Source: Artemia franciscana
Lineage: Eukaryota; Arthropoda; Branchiopoda; Anostraca; Artemiidae
Length of the DNA: 64,000 nucleotides
Assembly: GCF_032884065.1 (NCBI RefSeq)
Contig: NW_027062695.1
Coordinates: forward strand, 186,001-250,000
Direction of reading: 5' to 3'
Shown: positions 10,646 through 21,182 of the stretch, in pieces
Position numbering within the stretch: the first letter of the stretch is position 1
Layout of the letters: each line of letters opens with the position of its first letter
Notes under the pieces: model-generated
What the model was told of the DNA's origin: nothing
The model's database searches: none
What the model saw: the letters and a program-made list of their open reading frames with translations, nothing else
Translations under genes and position numbers: made by a program

Positions 10646-13600
10646 TTTAGCATGTAAATTACATTTGGATTACAAACAGCAACTGCAGTTTTCACAATTA
10701 ATTCAATTTTCACATCCCAATTCATTAAGAGATTGAGAAAATTCAAAGCTGGACTGAAAATCAACCACTTGCTCATATTGAAGAAAGTGTTGCAAAGAAA
10801 TTACCTCCCTAATTGCACTAAACATTAGAACCATCTATTAAAATTTAATGTAGATAGCGCTACTTTACTTCCAAATACCTCTAGTAAAGAATGGAAAGAT
10901 GTTTACTTACTAAATTTGAGCTTTAGAATAGAAACCAGTGCGAAGGCTTTTGATACAGGTATAAATCCTTTGATCCTTGCAAAAATAGTTGCACAAATTT
11001 ACTTGACACAACAATACTTAGTCATTCAACATACAAGAGATGAAGTTTTAGCGTTGACTTAGTAAAGAACCATTTACCTCACATGTAAAAAAAAATACGA
11101 CTTTCTAAGGATGGAGAGGAGCCGTATTGCTGGACTTATCCAAATTTATATTGAAATTTGTTGATTGGTTTTAATGACTAAAAGAAATCGGAGGACAGCC
11201 AGCCCCACTCAGCAACACCCTTCATGTCACAGCAAAAATTTAGATTGTTACTTTTTTCAGATATGTTGAAAAGCCCAAAATTGGTGCTGGGGATGGTATG
11301 GCCCCCTCAGCCCCTGGGACAAGGGCCGTAGATTATGCAAATTGCCAAGATCTGAGTTGTAAAGGGGAAATGGGGGCATATTAAGTGTCTAATCGGTTCG
11401 CCACCTTGAGGGATTGTTTCCTGAGCCAATATAGAAGTTCGTTTTTAATTTCGTTCAGTATGAACAAAACTTAAAATATGAAAGTGTTGCATTTGTATCG
11501 CCCTCTTGGATTTTGTTAGTACGAAACAGAAACTTTAGTTCATCAGATATGAGCTTTTTTTGCATATTATATTTTATCTTCTATATGTCATTAATTTTAA
11601 AAACACTTTTTCAAAAATGAATATTTTAAAAGACAACTAAGCAGCTACTTAATACCAAATACGCCCAGAAACGAAGTCAAATAAAAATTCAAACTTAAAA
11701 CGAACAGCTATTACTATCAAAGAATAAATGGGACGAGAAGGAAGATACCTCGTCAAATACAAAATCCGAATGAACAGAAATCACCTCAAACAGGAGTAGG
11801 GATAACACCATTTAAGCCCTATAAAGGCTAGGGAGTTATTTCGTGCTTTACGGAAAAAACATTATTTTTTTTATCTTAGTAACAGGCCTCCTGAAAAGAA
11901 ACTAATGAAAGTAGACTGACTGTTTAATATTTTATTATATCCATGCCTGGGAGTCCCAACAATTTTGGGTTTAAAAGCGACATAAAAGAGCAAACGTTTG
12001 AAGTTTATTTTATTTTCAGATGAGTGCAAATGACACTTTGGCCTTTAGAAGGCTTAAGGGAACTTAGCCCTGCTCTTTTTTGTGGTAATATTTGTTGGTT
12101 TTAAGTTTGGATGGATTATTCATTGTAGTTAATGTTTTGGTCTCGTTATTCATTGATGGTGATTTCTGTTCGTGTAAAATTTGAATGGCTATTTGACTTA
12201 ATTTCTGCTCGTTTTTGATTTTATGTAGTTTGCTTTGAAAAATTAATTTTAAGGAAACAGTTTTTTTTTTATTCAATTTCTCTGTTCCTTTTAATTTACA
12301 TGAAGTATTTCTTCATATACCCTTCGCCAATAATCCCTTCTTTGAAATATCTGGTGGATTACTAATAATGGATTTAATAAACCCGGAGGAAGAGCTTTTA
12401 CAACAAAAATTGCAGAGTTGTATTAAACTTAAGACGATCAGAAATATAAAGTTCTATAATAATTCTAACCTAAAACGACCAAAAATTACAATCTAAGATT
12501 GAATGAAGCCCGAATCAACAGAATTTAAAATAGATAATCACATTTACCTAAGAGTAACATATTCTGTTATAGATGAATAAACATATACCGAAACGATTAA
12601 AAAATAAATTTAAAAGTCGAGAACAAAAAAAAAGAAGTACAAGCTAGGGTTTACCATCCTCTCCAAACCGTATAAATTTTAGGGTCTTTTGCATCCTTTG
12701 CGTTTAGTATAATAACTGTATGTATTTTTAACAGTGTACTTCAGTCCTTCAAGACATCGACAAAAAATAAAAACAAATCAGTATGTTAATCGAGATGACT
12801 GGAAAGAACTATTAATAATAAGCTAAATGATTAAATTAATATTAGTTCCTGAAAATCTCTGCAACCTCAAAGTTTTTTATAACTATATATTTTTTTTTCG
12901 ATGTTATACTACTGTATATAAAAGAAGTTCCATATTTCGAAATCTATTTTGTAGTTTGTCATTTTCAGTTTTCAGCATAGAACAAATTACACAATAGGCT
13001 TTAGAACTTTTTGAAGATCGAATAAACTACCTCAAATGGCGGTGCAATAAAGTGGCGAAATGGCAGTCATGGCAATTGGGCAATAAAGTTCAACGGGTAT
13101 GGGAGCACTAAAGCCACTATCTACAAAGCAAAAATTTTATCATTGTTCCTGCGAATTGAATGAATATTAATTTAGTTACAGATTCAACCTCTAATCTCCC
13201 TTCACGAGGACAGAATAAACCATACAATACGAGTAACTTTTGCTGTGCAAAGGTCAAGTTTTTATTTGAAGAGTCTTTTCTGAGGAGGCAGTAGCCCTCC
13301 TCACATTTAGAGTGAAAACCCAGATATGTTCTTAAAAATGAATAGTAATTAAATAAAAAGTAAGTTTTACAACTGTAAGGGATGAAAGACATTAAAAGTT
13401 AAAACAGACAGATATAATTTTGTGTATAATGGGTTTGTCTCTTCCTGACCTCCCCACTCATTTTACTAGGACTAGAATTGGAAAAAGAAGTACTTTTATT
13501 TGAAGTATATAATTGACGAGAAATTGGAATAAATGGATTAAAAATTAGTGTTACATTTTACATTAGTGTTACACTGTGAAATTTTCAGTGCAAAAATGGG

Positions 13601-14437
13601 GACCTGAGAAGGACTTATCATCCGCAAACTTGGAATAATTTTTGTTCGTTTTAAGTTTTAATGTTGCTCTTCAATTTCATCTGAAAGTACCTTTTTTGTT
13701 TAATTGCAAGCTAAAATAATCCATTTTGCGGTTCGACATGTTTCTTTTTTTGTATAAGTTTTACTTCGAATTATACTGAAAGTGCTCCATATTAGAGTCA
13801 ACCAATGCTAAAAGAATAATAAGGTTTTTGAGCTATGATATTGAGGAAAGGATTTATTATCTGGTATACACTTTTTCTTGACAAACTATCTCCATTTTGT
13901 CAATTAGGTTAAGCCTTACAAAATATATTTCTCTTTCAAATTAGTATTTATCGTTACATAGGTACAGTGAGTCATTTGCGCCAAAATTTGGAATCTTATA
14001 CTGACCCTCCATTTTTCATTTGATTAAGAAGAGTACTTTATCGCAAGAAAGCGGTGACAAATAAGACTATAAAAATCTTGACTCAGAGCAAATTGAAACT
14101 TTCATTATGTTGCTAAAATTACAAGTGTGATTATATCATTTGCAGAGAATTAATACCTCCAGGTCGATCAAAAAAAACAATTAGTTTGGGTCTCCTTCAT
14201 TTTGATAGGTTTTGCCAATTGAAATAAATATTCTTTGGAGGGGTGGGTATGCCTAAGTAGATGGTGTCAAATTCAATTATTTAAATAGGTGTGTGGTTGT
14301 GGAAGCTAAGTGTTGGAGCTATTCATAACCTTTTAGGTGTTCACAATTTTGAATTGAATTAAAGATATCAAATATGTGGGATAGGTGATGAAAATATTTG
14401 GTTTCATTGGAAAATCAAGGCTATAACCCCCTCACCC
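10646..14437. other. No gene seen; scattered diverged repeats
   Basis: AT-rich DNA. Visible items are a short R2-like patch at about 11,280-11,350 ('ggccccctcagcccctggg') and an R3/R5-like patch at 12,100-12,300 ('gatttctgttcgtgtaaaat'). The 91-codon minus frame at 13,117-13,392 has no recognisable motif and probably lies in a dispersed repeat. Confidence 0.45.
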
Positions 14438-16187
14438 CAGAGGCGCCATTTGGACCAAATATTGGAGTGGGCATGAACTCCATCTTGGCCCCCAGCCCCC
14501 CGACTCACTTCGTGTCGCGTAAGAAAAAATGCGAGTTTTAAAAGCACATCGATCGAATATTTTAAGTAAAAACGCATTTTCAGCACCCATGTGTTGCTTG
14601 GAAGTGTACTGTAACCGAATTTGGAACTCAACCACACTGACCTCTAAGATTAATTCTAACATCAAAGATCACAATCAACGAGGTTAAGTGATTAAACTGA
14701 AAGTGGAAAATTCAACCAGACTACAGGTTGGCGTTCCTCAGCGAGAAACTTTCTTATTTAAGTAAACAATACGGCGATGAAAGTAATCTTCATTAGTATG
14801 CTGAGGGTTGCAACCAAAATCTCGGTTTTCGTTCAGCAGAATTCTTTCAGATCAAATATAATTACAAAAAGGAAAAACATAATAAGAGAAGAAAATCTTG
14901 CAACACTCAAGGTAACAAGAGGAACCGCCGAGGTTCCATCTTAGCAAAATCATTAGCAAGCGGGTTGTGGTCCAAATTTTTACTAAATCCTTCTCTGCAA
15001 ACATCAAAAGGAGGTGACTGAGACAACCGTCTCCTGTTGTATACCGCAGGTAGTTTTTCACTATTTCTAAGCGAGAAAACAAATTCTCATTGTTCGCTGT
15101 TGTCACAGAAAGTGTGACAGCAATACAAAGTAATTTAGTTACTTCTGAGTAAGCCACTGGTAATGCCTGAAGATGATCGACAATGTCTAGGAAGTTTTCC
15201 GGCTTCTTCTCCTCATCGAGCACGAAACGCTTGGCAATACCAGCTTGAGATTCGAGAAGAATGTCGTTGATATTCAGCTCGCCGTAGAGAGCAGAGAAAC
15301 GCTTGAACAACTCTGTGTCCATAAACCTTGTTGAGCTTGGATCCAAGGCTTCGAGTGTGCTCAGCGCTGGCAAGTTATCTGTGAGCCTTCTGTCAAATTC
15401 GGCTAGTAGATGGCCAATGGTCTCAGAGTGCTCTCGCTTCATTTTATCCGCCAAAGTAATAGTCCGATTTCCAGATTGGATGAAGTTCTAATGCTAATGG
15501 CTATTAATACCTTTATATTTACCTAACTAAAAAGTTAATAGGCTTAATGATGTAAAGTCTTCTACTTCTCTCTGTGCTCTCGTCTTTATAGTCTTATTGT
15601 AGCGTTGGCCTACAATCTGGGGTTTTACCAACAGAGGATGTCAAGCGTCTCTAACTTTCATAAGGTTCATGTGTCGAGCATAAAAATGTTTATTTACACA
15701 TATGACACAGTAAATGTACATAAGACGAGGACAGAAACAGAATAAGAACTGACTCGAGTAATCTAAAACAGTGGCTTATATTTACTAAAACAAGGAAATA
15801 AACATCAAAGCATTTGACAGGAACTGACCTATTTTAATCCGTCAACCTAGAGGAATTACTGTAAAAATTCAGAATTTATAATATTAATATAATCATCTAG
15901 GAAAGGGGCGTTTGACAGAACTCGGGAATTTTATTATGTATCTAACCTACTTTCAAAGTTTACAATGATTAATAGCAAATAGCGTAATTACCCCAAAGGT
16001 CATCAGGTAATTACGCTCTTTGGTTAATAGGCGTGCAGTAATTTCAAATCAATTGGACAGAATGGATTATGTTGGATATAATGGATTATTATGGCCGGCA
16101 AAGGGCCCTTTGTGGTGGAAGCTTGGGCCCCCTGGAAAATCTGGGGCGGGCATTTGCCCACCCCAGACCCCCCAAATGGCGCCTCTG
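14438..16187 (-). mobile_element. hAT-superfamily DNA transposon remnant with TIRs and 8-bp target duplication
   Basis: The 16-bp terminal inverted repeat CAGAGGCGCCATTTGG is perfect at 14,438-14,453 and inverted at 16,172-16,187. Immediately outside lie CCTCACCC (14,430-14,437) and TCTCACCC (16,188-16,195), an 8-bp direct repeat with one mismatch, matching the 8-bp target duplication made by hAT transposases. Inside, on the minus strand, is the C-terminal part of a TTF-type hAT transposase. At 1,750 bp the element is too short for the full transposase plus DNA-binding domain, so it is an internally deleted and mutated copy. Subterminal C/G-rich stretches ('ccccagaccccccaaatgg') adjoin the TIRs. 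Confidence 0.85.
14930..15490 (-). pseudogene. hAT (TTF/ZMYM1-type) transposase C-terminal fragment
   Basis: On the minus strand an open frame runs from a stop near 15,490 and encodes 'NFIQSGNRTITLADKMKREH', 'LPALSTLEALDPSSTRFMD' and then the hAT dimerisation region: 'AYSEVTKLLCIAVTLSVTTA', 'NENLFSRLEIVKNYLR' and 'LSHLLLMFAEKDLVK'. This matches the C-terminal domain of TTF-type hAT proteins, in which it mediates dimerisation and completes the catalytic fold. After 'EKDLVK' the correct continuation ('NLDHNPLANDFAKMEPRRF') is in another frame, so a frameshift lies at about 14,965. The catalytic N-terminal two thirds are missing. The fragment lies between the two TIRs, so it is the element's own gene and not a host gene. 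Confidence 0.85.
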
Positions 16188-16195
16188 TCTCACCC

Positions 16196-16379
16196 AATTA
16201 AAACGTTCCCAATTTGAATGACTTATTTACCTTCAAAGTTGCATTAGAGGAACAATTTTTTTTTCTTTTTTTTTAGCAAAAACCTTTTGAAGCTTGTTCT
16301 CAAACTTGCTCATCCATTAAGTTCAATTTGTTTTGAATTTATATCTATTGAACGATTAATTAGATTTTCAACTGTTACT
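16196..16379. other. Flank of hAT insertion
   Basis: AT-rich DNA between the hAT target duplication and the next LINE remnant; nothing recognised. Confidence 0.4.
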
Positions 16380-17510
16380 ACTACCAATAACTCATTGCAG
16401 CACCAAGCCACCCAAGTCCAACATAGCTGAGCACGTTTCTGCTCAATCATAATCTATTCAAAGCTTCGAAATTTACACATTCCCAAGAATTTATTTTGAA
16501 TCCTATGTTACGACCTATTTCCATCCCCTTACGGGGATGACCTGTTTTTTGTTTGTCCTAGATGAGTGGCCCAAAAAGTCGATCTTTGGGAATTGTCATC
16601 CTTTATCCGCAAAATATGTCCTAACCTAAGCCTCTCATTATAGCCATAAAAAGCGGAATAGAACCGAATTTTGTACATGTTACTGTTGAATTGCGGTCAG
16701 TCAAACGGTTACCCAAAACAATTCATTAAGAATTCCTCCACAAAACATCTAAAAAATCTTTCCGTCTTCTGGAAACGTCCACATTTTAAAACCATGCTTG
16801 AACACTGTCATCAATGTAACTTCCATTATTTTATCTCGGTTGGAAAATTTATCTTCCTATTGTTCAAAACTTTTTTTCAACTGTGAAAAACCCCTAGGGC
16901 CTTGGTTTCTCTGCTTTTATCAGATTCATTGTATCCAACATCTTTACTAATAATACTACTCAGGTAAGTAAAGCTATCTAATTGATGGATATTATCATTA
17001 CCCAACATCACCTCTTCCCTTTAATTTATTCCTAGTCTAAGTGACTTAGTCTTCTTAATTTTAACTTTCAAATTTATTTTGGCAACCTGGACAGTAAAAA
17101 CCTCCTAAAAATCTTTAATTTTTACTAACATTTTCATTTAAGAAAACGAAATCTTCAGTATATTTTAAGAGAGTAATATCTTATCAATTGATTTCATGGT
17201 CTGCTCTCCCATAGCCTTTGCCGTGATCCTTAGGACAAAATCCATCAAAATGATCCCATTGAATCGGGATAGACCGCAACTTTATTTCACTCCTGATTAA
17301 ATAAGAAATCAGCCACAAGCCTTAACCGCACCAATTTATTTTGAAAATAGCACTAATCTTATTAACACATTCATCCGGTATACCATACAAAGTTAGGATA
17401 AGCTCATTAGCTGAATCAAGTGCTTGTTCTAAATCAATGAAACTTGGAACTAGAGGGGTCTGGTCACTCAGGCACTTATCAATTGAAAACTTAATCGACA
17501 GCATCTCTAA
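16380..17510 (-). pseudogene. LINE remnant with reverse transcriptase motifs, minus strand
   Basis: Minus-strand reading starts near 17,510 with 'DQTPLVPSFIDLEQALDSAN', the motif A region of a non-LTR reverse transcriptase (active relatives have F-x-D-F-x-x-A-F-D-S), then 'LYGIPDECVNKISAIF'. Frames shift often after that. Near 16,950-17,060 are 'KIKKTKSLRLGIN'-like and 'DSFTYLSSIISKD', the segment after the palm. The first Asp of motif A is kept but the ORF carries many stops. The distal part (16,380-16,660) is shared with a fragment at 35,250-35,606 and probably represents the element's downstream coding/3' region. Same family as the fragment at 1,665-1,990. Confidence 0.75.
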
Positions 17511-17579
17511 GCCTTTATAAATTAAGCAGAATGTTTAAGAATTTTACAGTAAGAGAAGGAGGCAATACCCAAACTCTTG

Positions 17580-17970
17580 TTTGTTGGGATTCTTCTTCGT
17601 TTCAAACTTGATTTACATTTTCAATTTAAGTTTCACTCGTTTCAAGATTTATTTTTTCATTTATATTAGTACCCGTTGTATGTTTCTTTTCTAAGATTGT
17701 TCATTTAATATCTGTTCGTTTTGGGTTTCATTCATTCTTTAGTAGCAGCTTCTGATCATTTTGAGTTTGAGCCATTGTAGGTTTATGTTTCTTCTGATCT
17801 TAAGTTTATTATGGCCTTTACTTTCCTTTGAAAAACTCCATTCTCTGAATTTTTTTTAAATTAATTTTTGTGTGTTTTCGATTGCCAAAGTTTCAAGTTT
17901 TTGAAATTCCCTATTTCAAGTTGATTTTTAATTCCAAAATAAAACTATATAAATCTGGAAACAGTCTTGG
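17580..17970. repeat. Dispersed repeat patch (R5, 'TTCGTTTT...' family)
   Basis: Reiterated imperfect segments such as 'tctgttcgttttgggtttca' and 'aagtttcactcgtttcaag' resemble patches at 12.1 kb and 58.4-58.6 kb. They look like a diverged member of the dispersed family that contains 'CTGTTCGTTTTAAGTTT'. Nothing codes here. Confidence 0.45.
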
Positions 17971-17976
17971 CAAGGT

Positions 17977-19555
17977 TGGTCAATGGAAGAAGAGCCAGGG
18001 GTCAACTACCGTGATATTTGTAGTAAAATGTCGTTAATAAGTTTGTGTGTGTGTGTGGGGGGGGGGGGGGGGGGTGATGGGTCATGGGGTTTGGGCCACG
18101 GGTCAGCTCCCATAATTTTTGGAATAAAGTATCTTCAATAAGTTGTTTTTTGGAAGTAAGGAGGTATGGACATGAAGGGATGGACAGGGGTCAGATCCCG
18201 TGACTATTGAAATGAAATGTCGTTAATAAATTGTTTCGGGAGGGGAGGGGCTGGGACATAGAGGGAGGGAAAGAAGTCAGTTCCCATGAACTTTAGTATA
18301 AAATATCGTTACTATTTTTTTTAGGTGAGGGGTTGGGCCATGAGGGAAGGACTAGGGGTCAGTTCAGTTTTTTTTGTGTGTGGATGGAGGGCCAGGGGTC
18401 AGCTGGCCCTGATTTTTTTAAAATATGTTGAATAAGTTTTTGTTACTTTGTGGGGTGGGGTGGGGCTTCGGGCCATGGAGGAGGACCATGGGTCAACACC
18501 TGTTATATTTGAATAAAATACCATGAATAAGCTTTTTTTAGGGGGGAGGTCAAGCCGTTGAGGGAGAGCCAGAGATCAGTTCACATAATTTTCCTATGAC
18601 TTTAACGGTAAAATACCGTTAACAAGTTGTGGTTTTTTAGAAGGAAGGGGTCGGGAGATGGAGGGATGGACAGGGGTCAGATCCCCTGATTATTGAAATG
18701 AAATATCGCCAATAAGTTGTTTTTTATAAGAGGGGTTGGGGGTACATGGAGGGAGGGCCAGGTGTCAGCCCAAATGAGTTTGATAAAAAAATATCGTTAA
18801 TAAGTTTTCTGAGGGTAGGGGTCGGGCCATGAAGGGAGGCCAAGGATCGGTTCCTATGATTTTAGGAATGAGATATTGTCAATAAGTTTTTTTTGTGGGG
18901 GTGGTTAGGCTCTGAAGGGAGGACCAGGGGTTGGCTCCCATGATTTTTTGAATAAAATATTTTGAATATGTTTTTGGGGGGTTGGTTCTTCGGGGCGTTG
19001 TGCCAGGGAGGGAAGGCCAAGGGTCAGCTCCTATGATGTTTTGAGTCAAATACAATTAATATTTTATTTTTTTGGAGAGGAGATCAAACCATGAAGGGAG
19101 GGCAAGGGGTCATCTCCCATTATTTAAAAATGAAGTATCGTTGATAAGTTGTTTTTTAGGGGAAGAGGGGAGCAGGCAATGGAGGCAGGGCAAGGGTTCA
19201 GCTTCCTTGATGTTGGGAAGAAAATATCGCCGATAAGTTCTTTTTTTTTCATGAAGGGAATACTAGGGGGCGGGTCACATGGTTTTCGAAATAAAGAATC
19301 CTCAATTAGACTTTTTTGGGAAAGGAGTGGTCAGGCAATGGAGGGAAGGCCAAGGGTCAGCTCCTATTTTCTTAGATAAAATATCGTTAATATATTTTAG
19401 GGGAGGGGGGGTTAACCTTGGAGGGAGGATCAGGGGTTAGTTCCCATTATTTATCATTGATAAGTTTTTTCGAGGGGTAAGGGAATCATACCATGGAGGC
19501 TTAGGGATGAGGTCCCATAAGTATTGGAATAATATATCATTTATAATGTATCATT
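17977..19555 (+). repeat. G-rich minisatellite array, ~85-95 bp unit (left part)
   Basis: About 17 imperfect copies of a unit built as: 'ggaataaaatatcgttaata' + T-run + G-run of 5-18 bases + 'ggccatggaggg' + 'gccaggggtcagctcccatg'. The G-rich strand is always the plus strand. One unit has (GT)n followed by an 18-base G run (18,047-18,076). Copies differ by substitutions and short indels. The same unit resumes at 26,100 in the same orientation, so the two parts were once one array. Short frames inside are by-products of the repeat. Confidence 0.92.
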
Positions 19556-19557
19556 AA

Positions 19558-19655
19558 TTCGATATTAAGCTGGAAGTAAAACAGGGCAAAACCCTTTCTC
19601 CTAAGTTATTTAATATTTTTTATAAATGATGTAGTTATCTTTCTAGAGAAGAGAA
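19558..19655 (+). pseudogene. 5' end of a truncated LINE: reverse transcriptase motif B fragment
   Basis: Immediately after the array, plus-strand frames give 'LEVKQGKTLSPKLFNIF' and then, after a one-base shift in a T run, 'INDVVIFLEKRN'. This is the QG...SP...LFN.F.ND block of LINE reverse transcriptases. The homology stops at about 19,655, where a minus-strand DIRS-like ORF begins. The matching C-terminal part of a LINE resumes at 24,715 on the same strand, so I read the two as one LINE interrupted by about 5 kb of later insertions. Confidence 0.65.
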
Positions 19656-20340
19656 ACTCCGTGACTTTGACTTTGGGAGCGCATAAAGCGGATGCTACCA
19701 TGGGATCTGGGCTCACCTCGAATTTCATCGCATGGCGTCTTTTTAGACTTAAATCATAATTGGTTAGGCCAAGCATGTGAACTGCATCTGTTAGGTCTTT
19801 AACAACCTTTTCTTTGATCTGCTTATTTTTGAACTCAAGAATATCATTTGCTGCCTCTAAAACACATAAGGTTGAGTGAACAATAGTCCGCTGCACTTGA
19901 AGTGCCTTAGCATCCCTCTGCTTAGCACGTGATGAGAGAGTAGCCCAAATTTCACTATTCACCTTGGGAACAACAATTTTATCTGTATTCGCAGGCCTAG
20001 GGTGGCGCTCAAATAAATCTTTCAGCTTCCCTATTTCCAAAGGCTCAGAGAAAGCTCTATTTGCAACTTTGGCATTTTTTATGGATCTTGGGACCCTCTT
20101 TGTTACCAGAACGTTCCCCAGAAATCTTTTTGAATAGAGAGTCATTTGACGTGTTTTCTTTTAATCTTTTACCATTTTCCTTTTCTGGAGAAGCCTTTCG
20201 CTTTCTGTCATGGATTTTTGCGGGGCTTACAGAGCCAGTTCTTATAGTTCTAGAACCTATTTATGGGCTACGAGAGCTAGATTTGTCGTTCCTAGAACTA
20301 ATTTCAGAGCTCCGAGAGCCATATCGAGCATGAGTTTGAA
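19656..20340 (-). pseudogene. DIRS-like retrotransposon ORF1 (Gag-like) fragment
   Basis: The minus-strand frame encodes 'VPKVNSEIWATLSSRAKQRD' followed by a helical region with 'LTDAVHMLGLTNYDLSLKRR' and 'ALCAPKVKVTEFLF'. I recognise this as the conserved Gag-like ORF1 domain of DIRS-type (tyrosine recombinase) retrotransposons. Upstream, a basic Ser/Arg-rich segment ('SRSSEISSRNDKSSSRSP', 'RKRKASPEKENGKRLKEN') lies in another frame, interrupted by a stop near 20,270 and a frameshift near 20,070. ORF1 normally packages element RNA. No reverse transcriptase, methyltransferase-like or tyrosine recombinase ORF follows: the sequence runs directly into the LINE fragment at 19,655. The copy is therefore truncated and inactive. 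Confidence 0.65.
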
Positions 20341-20553
20341 ACTCGGTAAAATTATAGCAAACAGTATTATGGCTTTCATATAGAGTTAATATACCACTCG
20401 ATGCCTTTTTTTGGGGTCTTTACAAATAAAATAATCACTTCTACCGGAAATTCAGATTTAAGCACTTTTTGACCACTTAAAAATGACCTAAATATGAGGT
20501 AGGCTATAAAAAAGGCTTAGAACATTAAGAACAAACCTTGAATACATTATAAC
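20337..20553 (+). repeat. Inverted repeat, left arm (partner 22,372-22,578)
   Basis: About 215 bp, including 'cttctaccggaaattcagat' and 'agcactttttgacc', recur inverted at 22,372-22,578 with roughly 85% identity by eye. The left arm abuts the upstream end of the DIRS-like ORF1. It could be a DIRS terminal repeat or an unrelated dispersed repeat present twice. Confidence 0.75.
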
Positions 20554-20574
20554 GTGGATCTCAAACTTACTGTC

Positions 20575-21014
20575 AAACAGTTCGTGGTAACGAACTGTAG
20601 TAAGGAGCGACCCGGCTCAATAGTAACCAAAACTCTAAAAAATGGAATTTTGGTAGGAATAGCTACATCAAAAGAATCGCATTTTAATGCTGATTTTAAA
20701 TATATAAGTTTCATCAAGTTTAGTCTTACCCATCAAAAGTTACGAGCCTGAGAAAATTTGCGTTATCTTAGAAAATAGGGGGAAACCCCCGTAAAAGTCA
20801 TAGAATCTTAACGAAAATCACACCATCAGATTCAGCGTATCAGAGAACACTGCAGTAGAAGTTTCAAGCTCCTATCTACAAAAATGTGGAATTTTAAAAT
20901 TTTTGCCAGAAGGCAGATCACGGATGCGTGTTTATTTGTTGGTTTTTTTTTTCCCAGGGGTGATCGTATCGACCCAGTTGTCCTAGAATGTTGTGAGAAG
21001 GCTCATTCTAACGG
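20575..21014 (+). repeat. Dispersed repeat R1, plus copy, with terminal hairpin
   Basis: A ~440-bp element beginning with a perfect 9-bp hairpin ACAGTTCGT-GGTA-ACGAACTGT (20,577-20,598), then 'agtaaggagcgacccggctc', and ending at 'ctcattctaacgg'. An inverted copy occupies 24,253-24,687. The 65-codon frame inside is not supported as a gene. Confidence 0.85.
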
Positions 21015-21039
21015 TTGTTTACTGTTTTAAAATGTAGAG

Positions 21040-21182
21040 TTAAGAGAAAGACTCAAACTTTAGCGTAAAGAGCGGTGCGTTGAGAAGGAAAAGCCCTTTT
21101 CATATACGGAGTAATTTCTGTTCGTTTTAAGTTTTAATGTCGCTCCTTACTTTCATTTAAAAAACTTGTTTTTTTATTTAAT
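21040..21182 (+). repeat. Dispersed repeat R3, single arm
   Basis: Contains 'aactttagcgtaaagagcg', 'atacggagtaatttctgttc' and 'gtcgctccttactttcat'. It is the same sequence as one arm of the large palindrome at 22,910-23,252, and a diverged relative lies at 23,690-23,830. Confidence 0.8.

Noticed and set aside
13117..13392. 91-codon minus frame as an exon
   Set aside because: No good splice signals and no motif. The segment around 'gaggaggcagtagccctcct' looks like a dispersed repeat.
19606..20145. Host gene for the 179-codon minus frame
   Set aside because: Sequence pattern is that of DIRS-type ORF1, with a frameshifted Ser/Arg-rich upstream part, and its last codons read into a LINE fragment.
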